DNA from: Nitrococcus mobilis Nb-231
GTDB lineage: Bacteria; Pseudomonadota; Gammaproteobacteria; Nitrococcales; Nitrococcaceae
NCBI RefSeq assembly: GCF_000153205.1
Contig: NZ_CH672427.1
Span: 410,594 to 474,593, forward strand
DNA length: 64,000 nt
Direction of reading: 5' to 3'
The translations under genes and the position numbers were made by a program. The notes beneath the pieces are model-generated. The model had not been told where the DNA came from and searched no databases. It saw nothing but the letters and a program-made list of their open reading frames with translations. Shown here one piece after another: positions 5,792-14,808 of the stretch. The first letter of the stretch is position 1; each line of letters starts with the position of its first letter.

Positions 5792-8647
5792 TTATGTTTT
5801 GAGGTCATCGGCCAGTGATGGCAACCTTCTGCGGAAATCCTCCAGCACGAGTTCACGGCGCCTGTTGTATGTGCGCAGCTGTTCGGGTCCGTACCAACGC
5901 GCGGTCTGTGCCGCAAGCTCGTCGTCGATCCGGGCGATACCCAAATCCTCCAGCGGGAACCGCTCATGGAGGGCGAGCCATCCCTCGCCATGCCGCAGCT
6001 TGAGGGTTGGATTGAGCACATAGTGGCCACGCTGCAGCCGTAGGAACAGCTTGCGGTTGTAGCGATCGTCGCGGCGAAGCTCGTTTTTAGCGAGCACGCC
6101 GGAGATGTACGGGCGGCGCTTGCGCCGCGCCGGCAGTACCCGCTCGGGCAGCGCGGCGACCCAACGCTCGATGTCTTGTGCAGTGTAACCGGCACCGACA
6201 CTTTGGGCCGGGCCGAGATGGCGATAGAACATCACCTGGAACAGTTCGAGCAGGAAGGTTTCCATCAGCCGGCGGTCAAGCTTCACCAACCGCCCCACCA
6301 CCTGGACGCCGACGCTGGCCGGGGCCAGCAGTGGGTAGAGTTTGGGCAGGCATCGGCGGGCATAGCCCTCGTCGATCACGGCTTGTTCCAGGGCGAAGTG
6401 CAGGGCGGTAAAGCCATTGTTGGCGGTCAGCGTCGGATCGGCACCGCGTTCGATGAGCTGCGCCACCAACCCAGCATTGCCAAGCCGTGCTGCAATCATC
6501 AGCGGCGTGAGGTTGAACGCAGTGCGATGATCGACACCGTAGCGCTCCGTGTCCTTGAGCACCGCCGTGGGATTGCGCATCTCATAGCTCATGAAGCGGT
6601 TGCGGTGGAGTTGGCGAACCGCTTTGGATTCAGGCTGACAAGCGGGCTTGAAGCCGACCTCGGCGAGCGCGTTCAGGGTCGGTCGGTGATGGTGGAGCAG
6701 GGCGTACTCGAACACTTCGAGGCGCTGTTTCTTGCCGCCGCCCTCGAGCGCCTGCTCACGCGATACCGCAAACTCTTCGCGGTCCAGCACCGTCCATGGC
6801 ACCGGCTGCTCGCCCAAAACCTGCTCACGAATCGCCTGCGCCTGCTCCTCCTTGCCCTGGAGTTCGAGCCGTCTGGCCTCACGTTGCCACTCATCGAGCG
6901 AGGAGTCATCCTGTTCCAGCGCGAGCTCACCGTCGAGGCGCTCCAGGCGCAACAGCGCCAATGCCGGATGGGCTGGCTGTGACTCCATCAGGTAGACATT
7001 ACGCATGGCACGGGTCACGGCCACGTAGAGCGCATTGATGAAGAACTTGTAGACTTCCAGCGACTTGTCGCGCTTGTCCCGGGCGCGGCTGTAGGCAAGT
7101 TCCTCTTGCTCCAGGGCGGCCGGATCGACGCCGGCGGCGATCGCGCGGAACATCCGCGACTCGCTGCTGACGACGTTGTAAAGGATGACACTCTCGTACT
7201 CGAGGCCTTTTGCCTCGTGGATCGAGAACACCAACGGTGTCCGGAACCAGCGGCGGACCTCCGCCTTTTGCTCTGGGTGGAGCACGATCACGGCGAAGCG
7301 GGTGGAGCGTGCGGTGCGCGTGTCGAGCTCGCGCTTGACCGCGTCGGAATCTTCGAGCAGCTGCACGCGACCCGGCTGATCGGCAGCGCTGTGCACCAGG
7401 TAATTGCTCTCGCGGTCCACCGAGCCGAACCGCGCGTGCTTGAGCTTGAGGATGCGGTTGGCGAGCGCCGTAACCACCGCCGCATTACGGTAGTTGGCTT
7501 GCAGGATGCGCACGACCTCACCGTGGCCGACCAAATCGCGCTCACGGAAAAACAATGACTTGACACTGGACCAGGAGAAGAAATTCGGATGAACAATCTG
7601 ATTGGCATCGCCGCTTAGCAGAAACTGGCCGGGCTCGCGCAGCGTGCGTAGGATCAAATAAAGCTGAACGTTGGTGATGTCCTGCACCTCATCGACCACC
7701 ACGAAGTCGTAGGATGCTTGCACTCGGGCGAGGTGACGGTGGGCGACGAGGTTAGGGTCGTAGAGTCCCACCTCGTCGAGAAAGGTGAGATAGCGCTGGA
7801 AGAGCGCGTAGACCTGCGCTCGTTCGGCTTCCGGGAAAATCGACTGCTTGACACCGAGCTCGAGGTATTCATCCCGCGACCGCCAGCCACGCTCGGTTAC
7901 CGGTCCGGTGATCACGCCGCGGAACTCCTCATAGAGCTTGTGCGGGTCGTTTAGGCCGCTGCGCTGACGGTGCCGCTGGAACCAGGCCTGGAAATCCCGT
8001 TGCGTGATCTCGCGGCCTTCGGGAACCTGGATGCTCTCCAGCAACTCGTGGAAGGATAGGAAATCCACCGACTGGTCGGCATTATCGTAACCGTGAGCGT
8101 AATATAGATCGCGCGCGTTGGTGACAAGATACGGTGACAAACTCACATAGAGCACGTCGCCGATGGTGAGCTTTAGCTTCTCGAGCACCAGCGCCGTTTT
8201 GCCACTACCGGCCGAGCCGATCACCACCAGCGGCGGCGGCGCCTCGTAGACCCGCTGCTGCTCGTCATCGAACGACAGGATCTTGTCGAGCAGGTGGAAC
8301 CGCTCGCGTTGCGGATGGAGGTGATCGAGGGCCTCGGTTGGTGCCTCCTCGGGCGTGCTTAGCAACGGGATCTTTTCCTCGTCGATTACTGCACCGCCGG
8401 CCAGAAAGCGTGAATGCGCGTAAGCGTGGTTGCGGATGTGTTCGAGGAGCAGACAGCAGGTCTCACCATCGTGGCGATACAGCGAGAATAGCAACCGATC
8501 GCGCTTGTTCAGTCGGGCTCGATAGAGATTGTCCCCGATCTTGCGCACATCTGCCTGCCGGAAGTTGCCGGCCTCGAGAGTGGTACGGAGCTTGTTGAAA
8601 CCGGGAATGGTCGCCGGCGTCAGATCGCTGTAGAGCAGAACGCGCAT
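5792..8647 (-). CDS. RelE-like domain / UvrD-type helicase / ankyrin repeat fusion protein
   Basis: A 951-residue cytoplasmic protein. Residues 1-82 look like a RelE/ParE fold (ADVRKIGDNLYRARLNKRDR, LLFSLYRHDGETCCLLLEHI). An SF1 helicase follows: Walker A GSAGSGKT at 144-151, Walker B VVVDEVQD at 316-323, motif III-like SGDANQIVHP, a VFSIHEAKGLEYESVIL segment and a NALYVAVTRA segment matching UvrD motifs V-VI. A Lys/Glu-rich linker then leads to at least one ankyrin unit (TPLMIAARLGNAGLVAQLIE followed by GADPTLTANNGFTALHFAL) near 705-750 and a basic tail. The helicase would act on nucleic acid; the flanking domains suggest regulated activity. Reads as a standalone gene with no partner. The RelE assignment is by pattern and needs structure prediction. 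Confidence 0.8.
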   Translation of the reverse strand: MRVLLYSDLTPATIPGFNKLRTTLEAGNFRQADVRKIGDNLYRARLNKRDRLLFSLYRHDGETCCLLLEHIRNHAYAHSRFLAGGAVIDEEKIPLLSTPEEAPTEALDHLHPQRERFHLLDKILSFDDEQQRVYEAPPPLVVIGSAGSGKTALVLEKLKLTIGDVLYVSLSPYLVTNARDLYYAHGYDNADQSVDFLSFHELLESIQVPEGREITQRDFQAWFQRHRQRSGLNDPHKLYEEFRGVITGPVTERGWRSRDEYLELGVKQSIFPEAERAQVYALFQRYLTFLDEVGLYDPNLVAHRHLARVQASYDFVVVDEVQDITNVQLYLILRTLREPGQFLLSGDANQIVHPNFFSWSSVKSLFFRERDLVGHGEVVRILQANYRNAAVVTALANRILKLKHARFGSVDRESNYLVHSAADQPGRVQLLEDSDAVKRELDTRTARSTRFAVIVLHPEQKAEVRRWFRTPLVFSIHEAKGLEYESVILYNVVSSESRMFRAIAAGVDPAALEQEELAYSRARDKRDKSLEVYKFFINALYVAVTRAMRNVYLMESQPAHPALALLRLERLDGELALEQDDSSLDEWQREARRLELQGKEEQAQAIREQVLGEQPVPWTVLDREEFAVSREQALEGGGKKQRLEVFEYALLHHHRPTLNALAEVGFKPACQPESKAVRQLHRNRFMSYEMRNPTAVLKDTERYGVDHRTAFNLTPLMIAARLGNAGLVAQLIERGADPTLTANNGFTALHFALEQAVIDEGYARRCLPKLYPLLAPASVGVQVVGRLVKLDRRLMETFLLELFQVMFYRHLGPAQSVGAGYTAQDIERWVAALPERVLPARRKRRPYISGVLAKNELRRDDRYNRKLFLRLQRGHYVLNPTLKLRHGEGWLALHERFPLEDLGIARIDDELAAQTARWYGPEQLRTYNRRRELVLEDFRRRLPSLADDLKT

Positions 8648-9063
8648 CGGTCTGGTTTTGCTGTCTTCTTACATTAATTCCAAAAGGATAGAGGGGAACC
8701 GTATCACTCAGTGCGGGTGGTACCAAATCCCGATTATTGCGTTTTAACCTCAAGCACGGTGGCTGTGCAACGGCGACCCCGGTGCATCGCGCCCGACCGG
8801 GATCGACGGCGGTCGGCTTGCTGCACAGAAAGCGCTTCGGTCGTGGCAGGAATATGACGAGACTGGTTTGCATCCCGTCCTGGAGAACCCATTGCCTGGC
8901 TAATACCGGGCGCCGACGAAATAAACTGGCGCGCTGCGCGGACTCAGATCGGCCGGCGGCCGCTGTCTGCCGGCGTCATGGTACGTGGTATTGCCTCATC
9001 CAAACAATTGCTGTGCTGAAAACTTCTAGCAGCCCTGTACCCATGCGGGTCTTGGCCTCTTCT
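8648..9063. other. Intergenic stretch without a recognised gene
   Basis: About 415 nt between the helicase start and the end of the truncated outer-membrane protein. No frame here has a ribosome site or recognisable content. It probably holds the helicase promoter and the lost 3' part of the neighbouring gene, but I see no clear element. Confidence 0.4.
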
Positions 9064-9672
9064 CTATGCAACGGTTGATTGGGGGCCCGAACGGCGCCAG
9101 GGCTTCGCCTTCAGTGTGGTGGCTCCAGTGATGAACGGATTGAGAAAACCATCACCGTCACCCTGAAGTTCGATTCCGGCGGTGTCGAGATCCCCAATGG
9201 GGATTTCATAACGGAGCCCGGCGGTTAAAATCCTCTCCTTCTCGGGCTGCGAGAAGATCGCGTATTTGAAACCTACGGCGATGTTGGCGAAGCCGTCCTC
9301 ATCCGGAAGCGTCTTGTCGAAATTGATATTGGCATAACCGTCCTTGGTCGCAATGAAGGCGAGCCGTTCGGTGAGCGCCAAGCGCAGATGCAGTGCCATG
9401 ACATCAATATCCCCGCCCCGGGTGACGAAGCCGTTGGGGATTTTCTGATGAAAATAGATAGGGCGGATTTCGGTAGTGATATAGGGCGACTCGTTGAAAA
9501 GCGGGTTGGTAAGAGGTGAAACGTAGCGGCTATAGCCGCCCTTACCGAGCGATCCATGCAGATCCAGCCCAAAAAACTTTCCATCCGACTGCCCAGCGAA
9601 AACACTGTACCAAGGCAATATAGCCCCAAAGAGTAACAATATTGTGGTGCGTGCCCATTTTCTTGTTCGCAT
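9064..9672 (-). pseudogene. Truncated outer-membrane beta-barrel protein
   Basis: 202 residues with a signal peptide (ARTTILLLFGAILPWYSVFA), then barrel-like strands: NGFVTRGGDIDVMALHLRLA, LTERLAFIATKDGYANINFD, DEDGFANIAVGFKYAIF, LTAGLRYEIPIGD. The family of predicted outer-membrane transporters or porin-like proteins with this N-terminus usually has about 300 or more residues. Here the reading leaves the barrel pattern after LQGDGDGFLNPFITGATT and ends in an unrelated basic tail (LKAKPWRRSGPQSTVA). The last third of the barrel is lost, so it should not fold in the membrane. Confidence 0.6.
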
Positions 9673-9982
9673 GCTGCGGTGTCTCCGATCATGAATTTCC
9701 CGGAGACACTCTAGTGGTCATCGGCGGGCCGGAGTTGACCCAGATCAACCGAATGTGCGTTTTTCAGTCCGCAAGAGAGGGCCTGAGTACGCCAATGCTG
9801 AGCGTAATCCGCGGCGTGCGTGTCGAACGTCGGGTACGGCACAAAAGCAGCGGTCCGATGCCGGTTTCGATGACTTCGGCCAACGCCCCGGATGTAAGCC
9901 GATTGCCGCTCGGAGCACGCCTTGGTGATTGGTCCAGCCGGGCGCGAGTGCTTTGGTCAGTTCCGCACAGGCCACTAACGTC

Positions 9983-12900
9983 GTGCAGCGGTTCCGCATA
10001 GCGTTATTTTTCCTGATCGGCCTGGCGGCGCTGTTTGGCGCAGCGCTCCTGACTGCGCCTTACGCCATCGATTTTTTCGGGGAGCGCGTCTTGCGCTCGG
10101 CGGGATTTGCCAATGCCGAAATAGGCGGTGTGGATCTTGCCTGGAACGGTGTGCGGATCCACCGGTTGCGCCTTGCCGGCGACCAGCGGTTCGTGCTGCG
10201 CGATATCGCCGTTCATTTCAGTTGGGAAAGCCTGTGGGCCGGGCGGGTGCGGCGGCTGTCCATCTCCAGTGCGCGGCTTGAGGCGGTACTCGGTCCGAAC
10301 GGGGCGCTGCAACTGCCGGGCCTCACGGCGCAAGCCGGGGCGCAGAGCAAGGGTGATGCCGCCGGTACCGGCATTCCCATCGACGCCATGACCCTCGGCA
10401 CCGCCACCGTGCAGCTTGCCACGCCGGCCGGGGCCGTCGAGCTCACCCTGAAACAGGCGCACGTGCAGTTTGAAGGCGCATCGATCCGCCTCGACTCCGC
10501 ACTTCGGGTGCGCCACGCCGCAGGGGCAGCGCATGGGCATTTGCAAGCCACGGCACACCAGCCGGGCGGGCCGGTCTCGCTCCGTCTGGCGATCGCCGAC
10601 GGTGAGATAACCGCGGCGCAGGGGCATCTTGCTGGTCTTCACGGCGAGGCCCGCGTGGGGCGCTCGGCCCAAGGGTCTGTGGCGGCGGCACTCGACCTGA
10701 CGGCAGCGAAGGCCGCTTACCGCCGGACCGTCCTCGGACCGCTCAACCTCTCCGCACACCTGAAGGGCGAGCAAGTGCGCTACCGCCTCACCTCGCCGCC
10801 GGCGGAAGCCGTAGCGGTCGATCTCGGCGGAACGGCGGATCTGAAAACCCGGCAGGCGACGCTGGAGGGCCGGGTGCGACTGCCCTCGCTCGCACGCCTG
10901 CCGCGTCTTAAAGCGGAGGGGCGCGCCACGCTCACCTCCAAGCTCGCGCTCGATTGGGGGGTGAACACGCCGTGTTTGACCGGTCGGCTGGCCTTGGAGG
11001 GGCGGGCGCTGATGTTGGAGGGATTCATGGAGAAAGGGCGGCTGCAGCTTGCCGGCGCGATCGACGCCACGGCGGAGCGCATTGTGCTGACCGCCCGCGC
11101 CCCCTGGACGGCGGAAGCTATTTTGACATCCAGTTTGTTGCCGCGCGCGTTGCGCTCCTACGCGGGCGATCGCCTGCGGCTGCGGCTCGGCCCGCGCGAG
11201 CCCGCCGGGCCAATGCATCTGACGATTCACCCGGCCACGGGCCGGGCGGTGTTCGCGGCCGCCGCCACGCTTGCCGTAGGAGAGACCCGGCTGCAAGCGG
11301 GCGCCGTCTTGCGGTTGCAGCTTAAGGAGGACACTGTTGTGATGACGGCGCAGCCGTTGACGCTCTCGCTCGATGCGCTGCGGCTGGCCGGTCTCACTGT
11401 CGGCCTCGAGGGCTTCAGCGGGCGCGCCGCATTCAACTCCGACCGGAGTTGGCGGCTCGAGGGTGCCGGGCAGCTCACGGCCTCGGGCGACCTCGGCCCG
11501 GCAACGCTGGAGAGCGGATGGCTCGCCTGGAGCGGTCGCCTCGAAGGCGACCGTGCGGAGATCCGCATGATTCCGGCGCAATGCCTGCACGTGGCCGCAA
11601 AGACCGTAGCCATGAACGGCCGAGGGCTCGAATCACTCGAACTGCCCTGCCTTGCGCAAAAGGGCAAGGCGCCGCTGCTGCGTTATGCGTTCGGACTGAG
11701 CCGTTGGTATGTCGCAGTCGCGAGCGCGCGCGCGCCGCTCGATCTGCGTATCCGCGCGGCGGGGAAATCGCACTCGGTCACGGGGCGATGGCCGGCGGCC
11801 ATGATCCGTGGCCAAGGCGGGGCGCAGGGGCTGGACGATCTGCGGATCAGCCTGCGGGACGGCACGCTGCGGCTTGCCGAGGCGCAGCTCGCCGCCGAAG
11901 GCATTGCCGGTACGCTCGTCCTATCGGACGGGACGGTCGAAACGGCGAAGCTTACCGCCTCCGCCGTTAAGAGCCTCGCCCAGCCCGCGCTGTGGGTGCC
12001 GCTGCAATTCGAGGCGAGGGGTATTCGCAAGGACGGCGCGCTCGCCTTCGATGCGGTGCTCTCCGATGCGCTGGGCATTGTCGTTTTCCAAGCCAAAGGG
12101 CAGGCCGAGGAGGGGAAAGCCCAGGCCGCGCTCACCCTCTATCCCATCCAGTTCATTCCGCAGGCGACCGAGCCCGGCGACCTTTCACCCGCCCTCGGGG
12201 CGTTGGCGAACGATATGACGGGCACGGTCGCCTTCGGCGGTCGATTGGCCTGGGACGGCCAGTCGCTGAAAAGTAGCGGCAAGCTGCGTCTGGACGAATG
12301 GGCGGCGACACTGGCCGGCCTGCGCTTTGCGGGCTTGGACGGAAGGCTTGCGTTCGCCTCACTGGCGCCGCCCATCACCGACCAACTGCAGACGCTGCGC
12401 CTCGCCACGGTGAATATCGGCCTGCTTTTGACCGACGGCCGTGTGCGCTTCGCGCTGCTACCGGATGGACGCCTGCGGGTGGCTGAGCTGGCCTTCGCGC
12501 TCGCCGGCGGGCAACTCAGGGCCGAGCCGTTCATATTGGATTTATCCCAACTCGATAATATTCAGATCACCCTGTATGCGAGGCAAGTGGATCTGGCGGA
12601 AGTGGTTCGCATGAGCGGCATCGAGGGTGTCGAGGCCAAGGGAGAACTGACCGGGCGGGTGCCGATCTCGTTCGGCCGCGACGGCCTGCGCGTCGCCGGC
12701 GGGCGGCTGCAGGCGGCGGGCAGCGGCGTGTTGCGCTATGTGCCCCAGGAAATGCCGGCCTTCCTAAAAGGCGACGATCTGCGCACCCGTATGCTGCGCC
12801 AGGTGCTGCAAAACTTCCAATATAGACAGCTTTCGCTCACGCTTGGGGGCGAGGTGGGCGCCGAACAGCACCTGCATCTGCAGGCGCGCGGCGCCAATCC

Positions 12901-13066
12901 GGATTTTCTGGAAGGCCATCCGGTGATACTCAACGTGCGCGTCAATGGCCCGCTCGTCAGCGTCGTCAAAAGCGCGCTCGGCGGCACCGGCGCCAAGGCA
13001 CTAGAGCGCCTGTTCAAGGACTCCGAACCACCGAATCTGCCGCCGCAGGGAGAGAGGAGGCCATGA
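9983..13066 (+). CDS. ydbH: YdbH family AsmA-like intermembrane transport protein
   Basis: About 1027 residues: an N-terminal membrane anchor (IALFFLIGLAALFGAALLTA), then a very long region of repeated amphipathic beta strands typical of AsmA/TamB-like bridge proteins, and a C-terminal YdbH domain (around residues 800-1000, including GVEAKGELTGRVPISFGRDG and LRVAGGRLQAAGSGVLRYVP). YdbH is known in enterobacteria as one of three redundant proteins that carry phospholipids from inner to outer membrane through the periplasm. The next two genes are its usual partners, ynbE and ydbL, joined by short overlaps. The start is uncertain: GTG 9983 puts the anchor at the extreme N-terminus, while TTG 9929 would add 18 residues. 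Confidence 0.85.
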   Translation: MQRFRIALFFLIGLAALFGAALLTAPYAIDFFGERVLRSAGFANAEIGGVDLAWNGVRIHRLRLAGDQRFVLRDIAVHFSWESLWAGRVRRLSISSARLEAVLGPNGALQLPGLTAQAGAQSKGDAAGTGIPIDAMTLGTATVQLATPAGAVELTLKQAHVQFEGASIRLDSALRVRHAAGAAHGHLQATAHQPGGPVSLRLAIADGEITAAQGHLAGLHGEARVGRSAQGSVAAALDLTAAKAAYRRTVLGPLNLSAHLKGEQVRYRLTSPPAEAVAVDLGGTADLKTRQATLEGRVRLPSLARLPRLKAEGRATLTSKLALDWGVNTPCLTGRLALEGRALMLEGFMEKGRLQLAGAIDATAERIVLTARAPWTAEAILTSSLLPRALRSYAGDRLRLRLGPREPAGPMHLTIHPATGRAVFAAAATLAVGETRLQAGAVLRLQLKEDTVVMTAQPLTLSLDALRLAGLTVGLEGFSGRAAFNSDRSWRLEGAGQLTASGDLGPATLESGWLAWSGRLEGDRAEIRMIPAQCLHVAAKTVAMNGRGLESLELPCLAQKGKAPLLRYAFGLSRWYVAVASARAPLDLRIRAAGKSHSVTGRWPAAMIRGQGGAQGLDDLRISLRDGTLRLAEAQLAAEGIAGTLVLSDGTVETAKLTASAVKSLAQPALWVPLQFEARGIRKDGALAFDAVLSDALGIVVFQAKGQAEEGKAQAALTLYPIQFIPQATEPGDLSPALGALANDMTGTVAFGGRLAWDGQSLKSSGKLRLDEWAATLAGLRFAGLDGRLAFASLAPPITDQLQTLRLATVNIGLLLTDGRVRFALLPDGRLRVAELAFALAGGQLRAEPFILDLSQLDNIQITLYARQVDLAEVVRMSGIEGVEAKGELTGRVPISFGRDGLRVAGGRLQAAGSGVLRYVPQEMPAFLKGDDLRTRMLRQVLQNFQYRQLSLTLGGEVGAEQHLHLQARGANPDFLEGHPVILNVRVNGPLVSVVKSALGGTGAKALERLFKDSEPPNLPPQGERRP

Positions 13067-13311
13067 TCCATCGTTTGAAATCGGGCGGCGCTCTGCTGCT
13101 GGTGCTCGGCACGCTGCTCGGTGGCTGTTCGCCCACGGTGAAGCTGCAAGCGCCCGACGAGCCGATCCGCTTCGACGTCAATATCAACATCACCGAGCAG
13201 AAGCGCCTGCAGATCGATCAGGAGCTGCTCGAGCTGATCAAGCGTAACCCCGAGCTGTTCGGCGTCACCCCGGAGCAGCTGCCGAATGCGGCAACAGGGA
13301 GCGAAAAATAA
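13063..13311 (+). CDS. ynbE: YnbE family outer-membrane lipoprotein
   Basis: 82 residues with a lipoprotein signal ending in the lipobox LLGGC (Cys23) and the conserved YnbE core TVKLQAPDEPIRFDVNINI. In Escherichia coli YnbE contacts the C-terminus of YdbH at the outer membrane and completes the lipid bridge. It overlaps ydbH by an ATGA junction and ends one nucleotide into the ydbL start, so the three are made together. The family is usually near 60-85 residues, so this one is full length. Confidence 0.9.
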   Translation: MIHRLKSGGALLLVLGTLLGGCSPTVKLQAPDEPIRFDVNINITEQKRLQIDQELLELIKRNPELFGVTPEQLPNAATGSEK

Positions 13312-13646
13312 TGCGCGTACTCAAAATTCTCCTGCTTGGCATCGCCGTGATCGCGGCGGCGCCGGCCGCGCTCGCGCAGCCCTCGTTGGCCGAGGCCAAG
13401 ACCCAGGGGTTGGTGGGCGAGCGCCTCGACGGGCTAACGGGCATCGTTACCGGCGAGCCCTCGCCTGCAATCCGCCAACTCGTCGAGCGGGTGAACGAAC
13501 AGCGCCTAGCCGAATACCGCCGGGTCGCTCAGGAGACCGATGCCCCCTTGCCGGCTGTACAAGCCCGAGCCGGGCGTCAGATCATCCAGCGCCTGCCCAA
13601 AGGCCAGTATTTCATGGACGCCGCCGGGCGCTGGCGGCAACGCTAG
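13311..13646 (+). CDS. ydbL: YdbL family periplasmic protein (DUF1318)
   Basis: 111 residues with a cleavable signal peptide (ILLLGIAVIAAAPAALAQ) and the DUF1318 core: AKTQGLVGERLDGLTGIV, then IRQLVERVNEQRLAEYRRVA. It ends GQYFMDAAGRWRQR. YdbL is the third gene of the ydbH-ynbE-ydbL operon and modulates assembly of the YdbH-YnbE bridge in the periplasm. The start overlaps the stop of ynbE. Confidence 0.9.
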   Translation: MRVLKILLLGIAVIAAAPAALAQPSLAEAKTQGLVGERLDGLTGIVTGEPSPAIRQLVERVNEQRLAEYRRVAQETDAPLPAVQARAGRQIIQRLPKGQYFMDAAGRWRQR

Positions 13647-13793
13647 CCGGGGCCTATCTTGGCAACGTCCGGTTATTCATAGCGGAGCTAACGCGAACGT
13701 GTCTTGGCGAGGCTCCTGGTGCGCCGATCGAATTGAGCCGCATTGGTTTTCCCTTTAATCCGCGGGATCATCGAAGGTCAGGAGGGAACCCGC

Positions 13794-14060
13794 ATGCTGG
13801 AATTGAGCGTTGGCGTGGTGCTGATGCTGGCCGCCGCGCTGGTGGGTCTTTTCCTCGGTACGCGGCGCTCGAGCAAGACCAAGGTCACGGCCAAGAATGG
13901 CAGTGTCGGGGTCGGTGGCGATGCCAACGGGCCGATCATCGTTACTCACACCCGGGGCCCAGCGGGTGTGCAACCCGGTTGGGAGCGGGGGTTGATGATC
14001 GTCGCGGCGGTGGTTGGCATGCTCGGGTTTTTGCTGACCGTCCGGAGCCTGTTGAGCTGA
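13794..14060 (+). CDS. Small two-helix membrane protein with a Gly/Val-rich loop
   Basis: 88 residues from ATG 13794, chosen because AGGAGGG lies 7 nt upstream. It has an N-terminal helix (LSVGVVLMLAAALVGLFLG), a hydrophilic centre KVTAKNGSVGVGGDANGPII followed by VTHTRGP, and a C-terminal helix (GLMIVAAVVGMLGFLLTVRS). The central NGSVxVGGDxxG pattern is reminiscent of short glycine-rich oligomerisation segments seen next to effector domains in some bacterial proteins, but I do not recognise the family. It stands alone between ydbL and the TA cluster. Confidence 0.55.
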   Translation: MLELSVGVVLMLAAALVGLFLGTRRSSKTKVTAKNGSVGVGGDANGPIIVTHTRGPAGVQPGWERGLMIVAAVVGMLGFLLTVRSLLS

Positions 14061-14200
14061 TGCCTTGAAGGCGTTGATCGGCAGAATTGTGCGCAGCGTG
14101 CGGGTTTGGGCTTCGCACGGCAGCGCCGGCGCGGGGAGAGACATCATTGAAGCTCATGCGCCGTGGCTCGGGGTTGGAGCACGCGGCTCCAGACTCGAAT

Positions 14201-14314
14201 ATGATCGGCGACCGTCTGGACGATTTCATCGGTTCCTGGAGCGCTGAGAAAGCCGCAGACTTCGATAATGCGGTAGCGGTATTCGAGGAGATCGATGCGG
14301 AACAATGGCAGTGA
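14201..14314 (+). CDS. Short antitoxin of a VapC-type module
   Basis: 37 residues from ATG 14201: MIGDRLDDFIGSWSAEKAAD followed by FDNAVAVFEEIDAEQWQ. This helix-rich pattern is that of small antitoxins encoded just before PIN-domain toxins. The stop overlaps the start of a VapC frame at 14305, the usual coupling. Its toxin is truncated, so it is an orphan. A longer reading from upstream is open but has no family resemblance. Confidence 0.55.
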   Translation: MIGDRLDDFIGSWSAEKAADFDNAVAVFEEIDAEQWQ

Positions 14315-14475
14315 AATTGCTGCTGGACACCAATGCGTACTCTGCGCTTACGCGTGGCGAGGCATTGCCGGTTGGCACCTTGCCGCTATTCTTCTCCCCA
14401 TGGGTTAAATACCTCAACGCCTGTAGGCTCGAAATCGGCCACGTTCCGCGTCACGATCGCCATTCCATGAACTAG
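14305..14475 (+). pseudogene. VapC toxin stump
   Basis: ATG 14305 opens MAVKLLLDTNAYSALTRGEA, the classic PIN-domain N-terminus with the first catalytic Asp in LLLDTN. After about 20 residues the frame runs antisense through the end of the next vapC gene and stops at 14475. The remaining ~110 residues and the other acidic residues are gone. The neighbouring minus-strand TA pair begins exactly where it breaks, so that pair or its insertion probably cut it. Confidence 0.6.
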
Positions 14476-14808
14476 CGCGGTTGCCGCTATGAGTGCGTCT
14501 CGGTCCGATGGCCGGTTTGGCACATGCAACTTTGCGCAGCGCCGGGCAACGGCGGTATCGACGGCGAGAATGCGCTCGGAGAATGCTGGCAACACGTAGT
14601 CGTCGAGCCATGTGCGGAGCATCTTCCCCTGCAATGGGTCGCGGCGCTCGATCAGGAGCACCCCCATTTCGAGCTCCAGGATGGCAATGGCCGACAGGTA
14701 CAGGCTGGTTGCCGATACGCTTTCACCCCAGGCTTTGACGTTCTTGTTCGCCTTGCCCGCTTTCGCTTTTCGCAACTCGGAAACGATATTGGTATCAAGC
14801 AAGTACAT
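14386..14808 (-). CDS. vapC: VapC-type PIN-domain toxin
   Basis: 140 residues with all PIN acidic positions: Asp5 in LLDTN, Glu45 in ILELEMG, Asp102/104 in SDRDALIAA and Asp125 in VADFEP. VapC toxins are Mg-dependent endoribonucleases that usually cut tRNA or rRNA. It lies directly after its antitoxin gene with a one-base overlap at 14808, the antitoxin being upstream on the minus strand. Full length for the family (about 130-140). Confidence 0.9.
   Translation of the reverse strand: MYLLDTNIVSELRKAKAGKANKNVKAWGESVSATSLYLSAIAILELEMGVLLIERRDPLQGKMLRTWLDDYVLPAFSERILAVDTAVARRCAKLHVPNRPSDRDALIAATALVHGMAIVTRNVADFEPTGVEVFNPWGEE

Noticed and set aside
6176-6982. A 268-codon plus-strand frame opposite the helicase gene
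   Set aside because: Same antisense artefact; no recognisable protein pattern, while the minus strand encodes clear helicase motifs.
10004-11590. A 528-codon open frame on the minus strand opposite ydbH
   Set aside because: It is Arg/Gly/Pro-rich, has no ribosome site or domain pattern, and mirrors the high third-position GC of ydbH, which keeps the antisense frame open.
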